A stretch of DNA of 64,000 bases, taken from assembly GCA_024180945.1 (NCBI GenBank), contig JAKSGN010000038.1, positions 496,001 through 560,000 of the forward strand, written 5' to 3'. Under the pieces are notes generated by a model. The model had not been told where the DNA came from and did no database searches. It was given only the letters and a program-made list of their open reading frames with translations. The position numbers were made by a program, and so were the translations under genes. Positions 35,327-47,960 of this stretch are shown piece after piece (the first letter of the stretch is position 1; each line of letters starts with the position of its first letter). The stretch comes from Macrophomina tecta. Its lineage: Eukaryota; Ascomycota; Dothideomycetes; Botryosphaeriales; Botryosphaeriaceae.

Positions 35327-38300
35327 CTAGATAATTATAAAAGTTATTTAATAATCTAGCTAAAATAGCTTTTTTTTATCTAATAGTCTTTTATTTCTAA
35401 AGCTAATTTATCTTAGGTATATTTTTATCTAGATTAGAATCTTCTACTAGTTATACTTTATTAGTTTTTTTCTTATATATTATACTTACTTATTTTTTTT
35501 AGTTTTTTTAAAGAACTAGTCTTTTTTTTAGTTTCTTAAATTTTCTATAATAAAATAGATCGTTTATAATAGATAACTTATTAAAATAGGTTAAGATAAA
35601 AAGAAATAAAGAAAAATTATTACTTATTTATAAGTATTACTTATTTATAAGTATTACTTATTTATAAGTATTACTTATTATATTTATTTATAGAAAAGTA
35701 CTTAAGGCTTAATTTATTCTTAGTAGAAGACTTATACGTAGCTAGATATAAATCTCTACGTATATAAACTAGAGACTTATATTTAACTAAATATAAGTTT
35801 TCTAGTATTTTAGTATTTTTTTTTACTTTAACTATCTTTTTTAAAGAATCTTTATCTTTATACTCTATATATACTAGTACGAAATACTATATTTATAACT
35901 TTATATTTTTATTTACTACTAGGACTTTATTCTTTATTAAGATTATTATATAGATCTAGGCTTTTATATATCTAGTTCTACTTAGTCTTTTAGATACTTT
36001 TTATTATTTTTATTATCTACTTCTTTAATCCTTAGCTAAATATTAATCTTTTAATAATTTAGCGATTTATCGCGCTAACTTATATAAAAGATAATCTTTA
36101 TCTTATTTAGTATTAAGTATATCTAATATAAAACTCTTTTATTAGTCTACTACTATAGCCTAAAGCTAGCGAACTATATTTATAGCATACTAATATAATA
36201 GTATTAATACTACTATATTCTAATATAAAGAAGATAACCGGGAAGTTTAATAATCTAAGCTATAGATAAATAAATAAAATAAATTTAATAAAATCTACTA
36301 CTAGACCCGTAATAGATATAACCTTATAGATTTTAATTCTTTTTAGTAGAATTTCTATAAAGAGACTATATTTCTTAGCTATATTTTTAGAAATTATATT
36401 TATCTCTAATCTAGTATTAAAGAGAATATTAATTATTTAATCTATATATAGGTCTACTAAATCTTTACTAATAAGATATATTTTTATAGTTAATATCTAA
36501 TCTATTATACTATATAAGTTATAGGCTTTTAAGCTACTTATTCTTTTTAGGCTTATTATTAAGTTTATAATTATTAATTATAATATTACTATTTCTTAAG
36601 ACTCTATTTTCTAGAAGTATAGCTAAGCTGCTTTTACTAATTATATCTATTATATTACTCTATACCTAGAGCTTTAAGCTTTTTTTACTATATTATATAT
36701 TTTATTCTATTTAGTATATACTTAAAAGAGCTTTTTATACGGCTTTATTACCTTAACTAGGCTTTATATAGCGAGACTAATAATTAATTTAATATCTTCT
36801 ATCTAGTTTTCTATAGTAGGTAAGATCTAAGATCTTTTTAAACCTATTTTATAGCCCTTAGGTATATACTAATTACGCGGAGATTTTATACTAGTACTTA
36901 GTTTATCTCGCGTAGAATTTTTTATTTTTTTTACTTATTCTTCTAGTATTCTTTCTATCTTATTATTATTAATTTTTTATATACGTCTAGGCTTAAATTT
37001 TTTAATAATACCTAGGTATTTCTTTTTAATATTTTTATTAGATATAGGTCTTTTTTTTACTAGCTTAGTTTAGCTATTTTTATATTACCTATACTAGGTT
37101 CTTATTAAAGTCTAGACTAAAAATATTTTATATATTAGTTTAGAACTTAAAATTCTTTATATCTAACTTATTATTTATCTAGAACCGATTAGTATCTAAA
37201 ATACTCTTTATTATTACGAATTTTTTATTTCTCTTAGAATAATCTACTTTAGTTACTTTAGCCTTAAGCGTTTAAAGCTTATTATTATATTCTAAAGCTA
37301 ATAGCTAATTCGTTAGGTCGTATAATTATTTAAGATAGAATTATTATCTATTATCTTAATACTAGTAGCCTTAATCTTAACTATATACTATATCTTTATA
37401 TTTCTTAGGTTATTAATACTTTTCTCTATACTTACTATAGTAATAGCTATTATTAGGCGGTTCTAAGCTAAAGTTTTAGCTTTAAAAAATACTTCTATTT
37501 TCTTTAGATATATTAAATTAATCTTATAAGTAATTAGGTATAAGCTTAATTATAAAGCGCACTTTTAATAGAATATTATTATAAATTAAATAGTGTAGAA
37601 CTTTATCTAGAATTTTCTTAGCTAAAGTAATTAAAATATACTTTTTTATACTAATTACTAGATTTTTAAGTTATTTAGCTAGAGTATTAACTTTTTTATT
37701 AGTTAGTATTTTTAGACTTAATAAGGTCTACTATAGAGTTATCTATTAATATAATAAACTAGTTTAAATAATTAGCTTAGCTTTTTATTTATTAGTATAT
37801 TCTTTTTAATTTTCTAGGCTTCTAAGTATTCTAAGTAGAATAAGGTTAATATATTAATCTTTTCTAAAAAGCTTTATATATAATTTTTTTAATATAAGTT
37901 TTTTATCTAAATAAGTTTTAATAGTCTTATAATTATAGATATACGAGCTTTTTTAGTTAATTTAATATTCTTTAAAAAAAATACTAATATTTTCTATAGT
38001 ATTTCTTAAAGAAATAGCTTAGTCTACTTTTAAAAAAATATCTTATCTTTTTCTAAATGATTTTAAAAAATTATATAGAAAAAGACTAAGTACTATTATA
38101 GTCTAAATATAGTTTTTTTTTACTTTTTCTAGTTTTTATACTTTATATATTCGTATAGTATTTTTTTATAGAATAATGTTTCGTATTTATTATTATCTTA
38201 GTATTTATATAGTATAGATCTTCTTAAGGTCTTCTAATTATAGTCTTTAAATATATATATTTTTCTAATAGACTCCGTAATAAAGTTTTTATAGTAGTAT

Positions 38301-39240
38301 AATACGCGCTCTACTATTTTACTCTTTAAGTAGCTATTATTATTAGTAAGATACTTAAAGTTCTTAAAGAATTTTAACGTATTAGTTCTATTAAAGATAG
38401 GTATATTTTTTAAACTAAATATTAAAAAAGTCTTACTATACTAAATATCTATTAAGCTTTTTTTAATAATTAATAAAGCTAGTTAAAAGTAAGAAAAATC
38501 TATTTGTTTTCGCTTATTATAGTACTTATATATGGCGAAGCGACTTTATTATTCTAGAATACTACTACTATAAATAGTATAGAGTTATTATTTATTCTTA
38601 TACTAGTAAAATCTATAGGGTCGCTTATTAATTAAGCTATTTAAAGAATAATAGATTAGTTTCTTAAATCTAATAAATCTTTAGATTTTAATAAATTTAA
38701 ATTATTACTAACTATTATATACCTATAAAGATAGTAGTCTAAAAACTTATATATTAATAAATAGAATAAAAATCTAAATTCTATTATTATTTTTAGTATA
38801 AGATAATAAAGTCTTTTTATAAAGCCTCTATTTATATCTAAGCTATTAATAATAAGCTTAGTAAGGCTATTCTTAGTAATATAAATTTTAACTCTAAAGG
38901 TAATAAACTATAGCTAGTTAGAGTATATAATTATAATTTTATTATTTTTATATATCTTTATAAAATACTTCTTATTTATAGCTATCTATAACGAAGTAGA
39001 GCTATTCTTAAAATTCTTAAAAGTACTATAGCCTAAGTTACTTCTATATAGAATAATACTTAGGCTATATTTTTTTAGAATTAAATTAATTTTCTTAAAG
39101 AGACTTATATTTAACTAGATATAAGTCTTTCGGCTCTTAATACTAGATTTTTCTTTTATTTTTATATACTTTTAAGCTTTTTTTCTTTTTTAAAATATTT
39201 ACTATAAGCCTTTTAACTATCTAGTAGCTATACTAGCCCC
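35327..39240 (-). pseudogene. GX: Gypsy gag-protease remnant
   Basis: About 4 kb of extremely AT-rich sequence. At about 36440-36150 the minus strand reads LFNTRLEINIISKNIAKKY, then VISITGLVVDFIKFILF and LNFPVIFFILEYSSINTIIL. This is the order of a retroviral-type aspartic protease (D[ST]G...N.IS...A, then G...V, then a ..P..F.V....D..LG end), with the catalytic Asp now Asn and the Gly now Arg. Upstream on the minus strand (to about 39200) is presumably gag, but I recognise no motif. RT should follow below 35650; it is missing. AT content is higher than in G778. Confidence 0.55.
35619..35679. repeat. 17-bp tandem repeat, three exact copies
   Basis: ATTACTTATTTATAAGT repeated at 35619, 35636 and 35653, with a partial fourth. 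No known role. Confidence 0.95.
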
Positions 39241-40341
39241 CCGCGTTAGGCTCTAAATTTATTAATAAGAGAAACGCTCCGTAAAAGAGTATCTAGTAAG
39301 CTAAAAAATAAAAATAACTAGAACTATATAAAAAATAAAAAAAGATAAAAAAAAGATCTAAAATAACTCTATTATATAGTATCTCGTAGGTAATTAAGTA
39401 GAATAAGAAAACTAAAACTAAAAAAATCTATTTTAAAAGAAGAAAAATTATAGCTTTTATATATCTTATAAGTATACCGCGAAGTAATATTTAAATATTA
39501 TTATTTTTTTCTTATCTTAAGAGCTATTCTACTTTATTTCGTGCTAGTAAATATTATATTTCTATAGCTATATTATAAAGTCTTATTATAGTAGAGAACT
39601 TTCTTTTAATATATTTATTAGTATTCTTTTCTTTTATAAAGAAAGAACTATATCTTAATTAGCCTATCTACTTTTTACTTTATAATAGTATAAGTTACTA
39701 ATTAGTATATTTACTAGTATTATTATATAAGGCCGTCTTCTATTATTTTTAATAGTAATAATACTTAATAATAAAGAAAAAACTATACTAATATACTATT
39801 ATTTATATTTCTTATATATATAATATACTACTAGCATTACTAATAACTACTTAGTAATATATTTTCTTATTTTTTTTATTATTCTTTAATTATTTTTCAT
39901 AGTAATAGCTATATAATATTTATAACTAATATATAATACTACGTTCTATATAGAAATTAGGTATACTCTTTTTTCTTATTAAAGATTTTTTAATAAGATA
40001 CTAGTATAATATCTTTTAATAGAAATTAGAGCGATTTCTACTAGAGAAAAAAAATAGTATTAAGATAATAAATTTTAGTATATTCTTAGAGTACTTATAC
40101 TGTATATTTTACGTGCTTATTATATACTATATATAGAACCCTAGTATATAATGCTACTAAGGGGTAAATTCTATACTACTAAGAATTTATATTTAAGAAT
40201 ATATAACTTTTCTAAAGGCTTTCTACTTATAACTAACCTATTTTACTTATAATAGTTTTAACTTTATATTAAAAATAATAGAATAATTTTTATATTTTTA
40301 ATTTTTAAAGTCTTTTATAAAGCTTTAAAGACTACTTTTAA
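39241..40341. other. AT-rich stretch without recognisable content
   Basis: Very high AT, no frame of note. It begins with a short GC run (CCCCCCGCG at about 39236) and may be the leader or LTR of GX; no repeated end was found to prove it. Confidence 0.4.
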
Positions 40342-40724
40342 TATTATAATACTAGCTAAAGAAAATAAAGAAAAAATAGCTTTATTTTCTAAAAAAAATT
40401 TAATTTTTTAGAGTAAAAAATTCTTAACCTAAATTATATTTTAAAGAATAGAAGATAAATTTATTATTTAATATACTAGTTATAAATTACTTAGCTTACT
40501 AGATTAAGATAAGCTAGCTAGTAATCTATTATAATTTAATTAAAAAATTTATATATATAAACTATATTTATTTATAGTAAATAAAATCTTTATAGTTAAC
40601 TTATTAATTAATTTTTATTTTAATTTTATATATAAATCTTTTTTATCTACTATATAACTCTTTAAAAGTCTAAGATATTTAGTAATATACTTAATATTTT
40701 TTAAAAAAAAATAATAGTATAATA
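40342..40724 (+). repeat. G384 LTR with short internal stub
   Basis: 383 bp, heavily mutated, matching 56133-56516 base for base in layout. It is followed by CTTTAACTATTTTC, the G384 leader, for about 60 bp before the similarity fades. So it was the 5' LTR of a third G384 element whose body is gone. Confidence 0.85.
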
Positions 40725-41031
40725 CTTTAACTATTTTCTTATAGATACTAAAGATAATCCTACTGTAAAAGCTATTAACTATAATATTCTAGACTAAAAT
40801 TAGAAATAGTCTTTTAATAAAAAAAATAACTTTAGTTAATCTATTTTTTAATTTTTAAAATTCTAGTCTTTAATATAAGACTATTTATTTTAAAAGTCTA
40901 CTTTTTAGATATAGTATTATTAAGCTCTAAAAGACTAATTTAAAGTTTTATTTAGTTTTAAACGTATTTTTAGATAGTCTAGATATATTACTTAATAATT
41001 CTTAAATAAATAATACTAATACTAGTATTTT

Positions 41032-41809
41032 TATAATAGCGGCCTTTTCTACTAGGCTTTAGAATTATCTAGTAGAATTAGATAGCTATAGATTTATTTT
41101 AAAAAATAAAAGAAGAGTAAAGAATTAAAATAATAGTAGTAATTACGTAATATATTAATATATAGTACGTGTTAGGCTTATTACCTCTAATAGAATTATA
41201 TTAAAACTTTAAATTAACTATAAAGATTAAAGTACTATTTAAAAAATATATCTATATACTATAAAAAGATTATAGTAATCTAAATTAATATAGCTAGATT
41301 AAAATAGCTAGATTAATAGTATTAGATTATTAATCTTAGATTAAATTAATCTAGATAGGTTTTATAAGTTCTATATAACTTAGGTACTAAAGCCTATTTT
41401 CTAGAATTTAATTTCTATATTAGTTAAAAAAGTATTTTATTACTAGACTATTATTTCTTAGATTATATAAATTATTTAACTTTCTTTTATTTATTTCTCT
41501 TAGCCTAAAGCTAGTTTTTAGAATTTATAATTTCTTTTTTATAGATATTCTTTTTCTATAGAAGTTTAATCTAGTTAGTATTTTTATAGTCTTATTATAC
41601 TATAGAAATATTACTTTTATATAGACTTCTATTACTATTTTATCTAGAATTATATACGCTATTCTTTTTTATAACTAGTTTTTCTATATAGATATACTAG
41701 TAGTATAGCTCTATTATTCTTAGAAATTTTTAGTCTCTATAGTATCTTTTTCTATATAGATTTTCTATTTATAGAGTTATAAAGCCCTTATTCTCTAGGA
41801 TTTATAATA
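41032..41809 (-). mobile_element. Solo G778 LTR (778 bp), minus orientation
   Basis: Full-length and heavily mutated. Flanks ATTTT (41027-41031) and ATTTC (41810-41814) are a 5-bp duplication with one C-to-T change. Confidence 0.9.
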
Positions 41810-41864
41810 ATTTCTTAGTAAAAATTATTTAGAAACTATACTAGTTTTTTATTTAAAGGCTTAT

Positions 41865-42075
41865 TATTACGAATCCTAGAGAAATAAGGGCTTTATAACT
41901 CTAATATAGACTTATTAGAGGTAATAAGTCTAATATATATTATATACTAACTTATTATATAATTACTATCTATTATTTTAATTCTTTATTCTTCTTTTAT
42001 TTTTTAAAGTAAACCTTACCACTATCTAATTCTACTAGGTAACTTCGAAGCCTAGTAAAAGAGGCTACTATTATA
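41865..42075 (+). mobile_element. Internally deleted G778 solo LTR, 211 bp
   Basis: The first 36 bp and the last about 170 bp of the LTR joined together, flanked by perfect CTTAT duplications (41860-41864 and 42076-42080). About 567 bp are missing, including the tRNA-like boxes. Confidence 0.88.
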
Positions 42076-42362
42076 CTTATTCTATTTTAAGAGACTAACC
42101 TCTAGATAAATACTAGATATTTAAAGAAATAAACCTAGCTTAGACCCTTAGGCCTATCTACTAAATAAAATATAATCTAATATAGACTTTATTTTCTAGT
42201 TTTTCTAGTTTTTTAGCTATAAAGCCTATAAATTTAGTCTAAATCTAAAAAGACTAGGCTATAGACTTTTAATAAAAATTATTTTAAATAATTTAGCTTA
42301 TTAGAATTCTTAATTAGAAATTCTATTTTTTAATAATCTTAGATAGAGTATTATTTATAATA

Positions 42363-42880
42363 AAACCTAGTTTTATAAGTTTATAACTTTATATTTTTTA
42401 TAATTATATTTTTTTAATTATTTAAAAATTTTATATAGCTTTATATATTTTATTATATATAAAAAAATAATATATTATTTAAAAAATATACTTAAATTTT
42501 TATAAAATAATATTATTTTTAGTATACTTTTTAAAAAATATACTATTTAATAGTATATTTTTTTAAATAATATACTATTTTCTAAAATATAGTATTTTAA
42601 TATATAAAATACTAAAAATGGAGAATTTTTTTCTAAAATTCTATACTAATTAATACTATAATAAGATATATAAATATATAAAAATTTTAATAAAATATTA
42701 TAAAAGTATAAATAAAAGAAATAATAAAAACTTTAGTTTTATAAAAATTAGTTTTATAAAACTATTTAAAATATATTAGTTTTCTAACTAAATATAGTAT
42801 ATATCTTAAGTATACTATTAATTAAATTAACTATATAATATATTACTAGCTTATAAAGTATTAATATAAATATTTTTTTT
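42363..42880. other. Hairpin-rich AT stretch, no gene
   Basis: Almost pure A/T with several inverted repeats, for example around AAATATACTATTTAATAGTATATTT (near 42530-42560). I cannot assign it to a family. Confidence 0.5.
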
Positions 42881-43082
42881 ATTCTATTAATAAAGATTTA
42901 ATTAAGATTTACTAAGCTACTACTAATTATAGCTCTAATTTTAAAAAGACTAGAAAAATACTTTAAAATATAAGTATTTATAAGATTTATACTATATTAG
43001 ATTATAAAAAAATAAATTTAAATACTATTATTTAAAAAATAATAAAGATATATAAAAAATAAGTAAAAAAGATATATAGTTA

Positions 43083-43749
43083 TATTAATAATTCTAAGGG
43101 CTTTATAACTCTATAAGTAAAAAGCCTATATAAAAAAAGATATTATAAGAATAAAAAACTTTTAAAAATAATAGAGCTATACTATTAAAGTATCTATATA
43201 GAAAAACTAGCTTTAAAAAATAGTATATATAAACCTAAATAAAATAGTAATAAAAGCCTATATAAAAATAATATCTATATAATATAGTAAAATAGTAGAA
43301 AGAGAAAGTTAAATAATATATATAATTAAAAAAATAATAGTCTAGTAGTAGAATACCCCCTTAACTAATATAAAAGTTAAATTTTAGAAAATAGAAATTA
43401 GTACCTAGGTTATATAAAATCTACTAGATCTACTATAGATTTATATAGATCTAAGTACTATAGATTTAAATTCTAAAGATTCTATATATATAGCTCTAGA
43501 TTATTATAGTTTTTTTATAGTATATAGATATATTTATTAGGTAATAATTTAATCTTTATAGTTAACTTAAAATTCTAATATAGACTTATTAAAGATAATA
43601 AGCCTAATATATATTATATATTAATTTATTATATAATTACTATCTATTATTCTAATTTTTTACTCTTTTCTTATTTTTTAAAATAAATCTTACTACTATC
43701 TAATTCTACTAGGCGACTTTAAAGCCTAGTAGAAGAGGCTACTATTATA
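43083..43749 (+). mobile_element. Solo G778 LTR, about 667 bp, in G489
   Basis: Heavily mutated LTR with several internal deletions. It splits the G489 spacer; the uninterrupted site can be read in the reverse complement of about 47465-47475. The target duplication is imperfect (GTTA on the left, GTAA on the right). Confidence 0.82.
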
Positions 43750-44029
43750 GTAATATTAAAAACTACTAAGTTATATTTATAGTTCTTTAATAAATAGTAT
43801 TTATAGTATTCTAAATCTAAACTAATAAAATACTTTATACTAGTAATATAATAAATGCTATAAAAGAAGAATATTTTATATTAATAGTAACTAATAAGTA
43901 TATAGTAATATTATATTAAAGAAATCTTAGATATAATAAGTTAAAAATAAAAAAAAGTAAAGAATATCTACTAAAGACTTATATATATTATAGAATTCTT
44001 TAGACTAAAGAATCTAAAAGAGAAAATAT

Positions 44030-44512
44030 TATTATAGTATAGTCTTTATAGAATTAATAGTAGAATAAGATAATAAGTAAAAGGTTTAAAATAGTATAAA
44101 AAATCTATATATATTTATAAAATATATATAATACTAAGATAGTACTTTTACTACTTTAAAGATAATTAGACTAGAATACTATAGAGTATCTAAAATAGAA
44201 TAAACTATTTTATTTATTTTTAAGATTACTATTCTTCTAGAAAATAAAGTAGATAAATTAGAAATTAGATTATAAATACTCTTCTACTAGTATATAAAAT
44301 ATACTTCTTAGATAGCTTTAATCTTCATAGTTAACTTTAGTAATAATTTAGTATATTATTAGTAATATAGCTTTTATATATAGTACTTAGTTTTATTCTA
44401 TATTTAACTTATTCTTATTCTCTTCTTATATCTATTTAAGAAAAATCCTTCTTAATAGATTTTCTTTCTCTTTAGTATTTAAATTCTTAGAGATAGAGGC
44501 CTATTTATTATA
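44030..44512 (+). repeat. G489 3' LTR (483 bp), plus orientation
   Basis: Starts TATTATAGTATAGTC and ends CTATTTATTATA. Aligns with 61548-62036 over its full length. Confidence 0.88.
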
Positions 44513-45823
44513 ATTTTCTTAGTATTAAGCATTGGCTTTCGAACTCGTTTAGGTGCTATATTAGTTTAACCCTAAGAGATTTAGCTAAGTAAGAATATTA
44601 ACCGTATAATTAGTCTTACGTGACGTATATATAGGGTTATTATAAGACTAAGAATATATATTTTTTTAGTAGAAGTTTATAATATATAAAGCCGGGAAAA
44701 ACACGTTATTTAAAAATTTATTTACTAGAGCTTTCTCTTCTAGCTATTCTAGTCTAATTAAATATAAGTCTCTATCGAACGCCATATACTACTTACTACT
44801 CGTATTACGGCCGACTAAGGTATCGTTTCTTGGTAAGCCGCTTATATATCTACGTTAATGCACTCTACTAGCTAAAAGACGTCGGACTTAAAATATTATA
44901 TAACTAGATTTTGTAAATAGTTGCTTGTAGAGAAAAGAGAAAGCCTATTATATACTTAGTATAGCTTTACTATTCTAATAGATATCTATTCTAATTTCCT
45001 TATAAATAGGTTATATTAGTAGGCTTAATATAGAAGTACTAAATTTATTTTCTATTTTCCTTAGCAGTTTCGAATGCGTAGTTCGCCTACGGGAAGGGAT
45101 AGTTATAGTTAAATATAAAAATACTCGAGCATGTTTTAATCTAAGTAAGGTAGTAATTCTAAACTTTACTATTCTAGAAACCGTATTAAAGATTAGGTTA
45201 GCTACCGCGTAGAGTTAGGTTTAATACCTAAGAGACGACCTAGTTTATAGAGAGACTAGGATAGTCGGGATAAGAGCGGTAGTCGACACGAATAGTAGAA
45301 TCAGTAGTTAGAGTAAAAGTAGCAGCGAGAATACCGCTAGAGAATAGAGCTAGCTTTATTTTTTATAGTTCGAACTAAGAATATATTAGACGTAAGAAAA
45401 AGGCACGTAGGGCTAAAGGTATATATAGAATAAGACGTCTTTAGAATTTATAGAACTTAGTTAGTTAGAAACGAGCGATGAATTCTTAATAATAAATAAT
45501 AGTAGAAGTAAGGGGAATCCCTCTTATAACTTCTACCGGTAAGTAAAGCGAATAAACCGGAAATATATAAATTCTAATAGATATAATTATGTTGGGCCGG
45601 CGAGACTTCGGTATAATCTTAAAATACGATAAAGTAAACTAGTATCTAAGTAGTACTATATTATTAGAGAGCAAATTACGATTCTTATTATATTTAATAA
45701 TCTCTACTAGCTAGCTTAAACACGCTCATAAGACAATATAAACTAATAGATGTAATATCAAATACAAATTAGATTATAACGGTACGTCACTCTGCTGCGC
45801 TAGCAAGTCATCGCTAATATATA
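44513..45823. other. Unassigned pocket with milder RIP, no gene
   Basis: 1.3 kb that keeps scattered CA and TG (for example near 44905-44925 and 45585-45600) and has GC above its surroundings. I find no long frame, no RNA gene and no match to any other part of the window. It could be the original host target of G489 copy 2 or a single-copy relic. A TGTTGGGCCGGCGAG at about 45589 resembles an LTR start but has no partner. Confidence 0.4.
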
Positions 45824-46302
45824 TATATAGGTACTCTAGAGCATAAGGGCTTTATAGCCTTACGGGTAAAAATCCCGCATAGAAAGAAGTAGCGTAGAGA
45901 CTAATAACCCTCGCGGGTAGTAGAGTAGTATATTCGGGGTTTTACGTACGTACTACGTAGTATCGTTTCTTAGTAGGTATAGAAGTCGAGATTTAAGAAA
46001 CACCGCCTAAGCGCCGATATTACGAGAAGATCTACTTATACGATTAAAGGCCTTAGTAATAATCTAATCGAGATTCTATATTAGATAACTACGGATATTT
46101 TAGCTTTATTAGTTTTATTAGTATAACATCGTGCGTTAGAAAGCGAGATAGTTTATAGATTTTAGTAGGTAATATTACTTTATTAGTTAGATTACTAGTA
46201 AGCTTAATAAATCGCGTAAGAATTAGCTTACTTATCCTATCTATTTTATAGTATTATAATAGCCGTCTCCTTAGCGACTATTAGCTATAAAAGCACGTTA
46301 TT
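45824..46302 (+). repeat. LTR related to G778, about 479 bp
   Basis: It shares with G778 LTRs the first block (AGAGCATAAGGGCTTTATAGCC) and the CCCGCA and AAGTCGAGATTT blocks, but is shorter and divergent elsewhere: a sister family. Ends are approximate, and no clear duplication is seen. Confidence 0.55.
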
Positions 46303-46694
46303 AAGAATATATATACTAGGCTTATAGAAATTATATATATATTTTATTTAAAAGTCTATTTCTAATCTATATAGATATAATATATAATTTTAAATATTTC
46401 TTACTATTTTAATATTAAGAAGATTATCTAGGCTTATTTACTAATATTTATTAAGTATAACTAATAATAAGTAATAGTAAAATAAAGCTATAAGTATAAG
46501 AATAATTAAATACCCTATTTAGTATAATAAAATATATTCTATTAAAAATAGCCTAGAATCTATAATTACCTAGACTCTAATACTTATAATTAATCTTAGA
46601 ATATAATAATATAAGATAAAGTAAGAAAAAATATACTTTTATTTTTAATAAAATAATTATTAGATTTTTTAAAAAAAATTACTTCTTAGATTTA
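46303..46694 (+). pseudogene. G778-like gag-pol spacer fragment, left part
   Basis: From about 46444 it aligns with 7420-7680 of G778 copy 1 (for example the stretch around TAATAAGTAATAGTA). The G489 element enters at 46695 and the fragment continues at 55901-56132. It lies between gag and protease in the parent, so no domain is expected. Confidence 0.7.
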
Positions 46695-47183
46695 TATAAC
46701 GAGCGGGCCTTTATCTCTTAAGAATCTAAATACTAAAGAGAGAGAAAACCTATTAAAGAAATTCTTCTTAAGTAGATATAAAAAGAGGGTAAGAGTAAGT
46801 TAAATATGTAATAAAACTAAGTACTACGTACGAAGGCCATATTACTAATAATATATAAATTATTATTAAAGTTAACTATAAAGATTAAAGCTATCTAAGA
46901 AGTATAGTTTATATATAAATAGAAAAGTATCTATAATCTAGTTTTTAATCTATCTACTCTATTTCTTAGAAGGGTAGTAACTTTAAGAGTAGATAGAGTA
47001 GCTTATTCTACTCTAAGTACTTTATAGTATTCTAGTCCGAGCGTCTTTAAAGTAGTAAGAGTACTATCTTAGTATTACGTACTTTATATAAGTGTACGTA
47101 GGTTTTTTTTATACTATATCTAAGTTTCTTACTTACTACTTTATTCTACTATTTTCTAATCCTATAGAGGCTATACCGTAATA
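46695..47183 (-). repeat. 3' LTR of G489 copy 1 (489 bp)
   Basis: Preceded on the minus strand by the purine tract AAAAGGGGAAATAG (47197-47184). Same length as its partner and as 61548-62036. Confidence 0.94.
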
Positions 47184-47524
47184 CTATTTCCCCTTTTAGA
47201 TTCTTTAGCCCGAAGAATTTCGTAACGTATATAAGTTTTTAGTAGGTAACCTTCACTTTCTTTCGTATCTTTTACTTATTATACCTAAGGTCTCTTTAAC
47301 GTAATATTACTATACGCTTATTAGTTACTACTAATATAAAATATCTTTTTCCTATAGCGCTTATCGTGCTACTAGTACGAAGTATTTTATTAGCTTAGAT
47401 TCGGGGCACTATAAGTACTATTTATTAAAGAACTATAAATATAACTTAGTAGTTTCTTAATATAACTATATATCTTTTCCGCTTATTCTCTATCTTGGCT
47501 AACCTTTATAGGGGCGAAAATTAA

Positions 47525-47960
47525 CGTGGAAGTAGAGAAGATAGAGGATTAGCTAAAGTATTTTTATAAAAATAAGTATTAGATTCTAGTAGAGAAGTTA
47601 AAACTCTAGAAGTATTATTCTAAGATATACGCTTATCGTTATCGCTTAAAGAAGTAACTTACTCTTCTTAAGCGTAAGTAAAAGAAAATATTTAAATATA
47701 AGCTAGTATTTATTAAGAAGTTAGAAAAACTTAAAAAGAAAAATTATAATAGGCGACGTATAGCTAGCGAAAATATATTAACTTTAAAACATTTTTTAAG
47801 TTTTTTTATTATTACGGGCTTCTCGAATTCTAGAGGTTCTTAGCCTAACTTAGTAGCTAGGATTACGTTTCCGTCTAGAACTAAGTTATAGATAGATTTA
47901 TTCTTCTAGGGCGATTTTATTTTCGTAAAAGGTTAGGGTTCTAGCGATAAAATTCTATAA
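47525..47960 (+). pseudogene. Antisense ORF in the spacer of G489 copy 1
   Basis: Plus strand, antisense to its element. It reads VEKIED, then LKYFYKNKY, KIYAYRYRLKK, LTLLKRK, FKYKLVFIKKLEKLKKKNY and NRRRIASENILTLKHFLS, with a stop at each gap that fits Gln. Then GFSNSRGS and LVARITFPSRTKL follow. It is strongly basic with Leu heptads: a predicted coiled coil with a Ser-rich tail, the same plan as in G384, G778 and GF. It runs toward the chromodomain. Function unknown. Confidence 0.65.

Larger units (their letters stand above)
40900..42362 (+). repeat. Third L792 copy, 5' truncated and split by two G778 LTRs
   Basis: Pieces at about 40900-41031, 41815-41864 and 42081-42362 align in order with 16300-16763 of the first L792. 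It ends TTATTTATAATA. The 5' part is missing or too mutated to see. Two G778 LTRs sit inside, each with its own target duplication. Confidence 0.75.
42881..44512 (+). mobile_element. G489 copy 2: 3' end only, plus orientation
   Basis: The spacer before the 3' LTR (42881-43082 and 43750-44029) plus the LTR 44030-44512. 43750-44029 matches the reverse complement of 47184-47470 in the complete G489, including the join to the LTR. Everything 5' of about 42880 is absent. A G778 LTR interrupts it at 43083. Confidence 0.82.

Noticed and set aside
35619..35679. CRISPR-like or regulatory array
   Set aside because: Three head-to-tail 17-bp copies without spacers in AT-rich sequence; a plain tandem repeat.
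39241..40341. Possible LTR of GX
   Set aside because: No repeated partner in the window and no clear termini.
45589..45823. Possible LTR starting TGTTGGGCCGGCG
   Set aside because: No second copy, no purine tract and no target duplication could be found.
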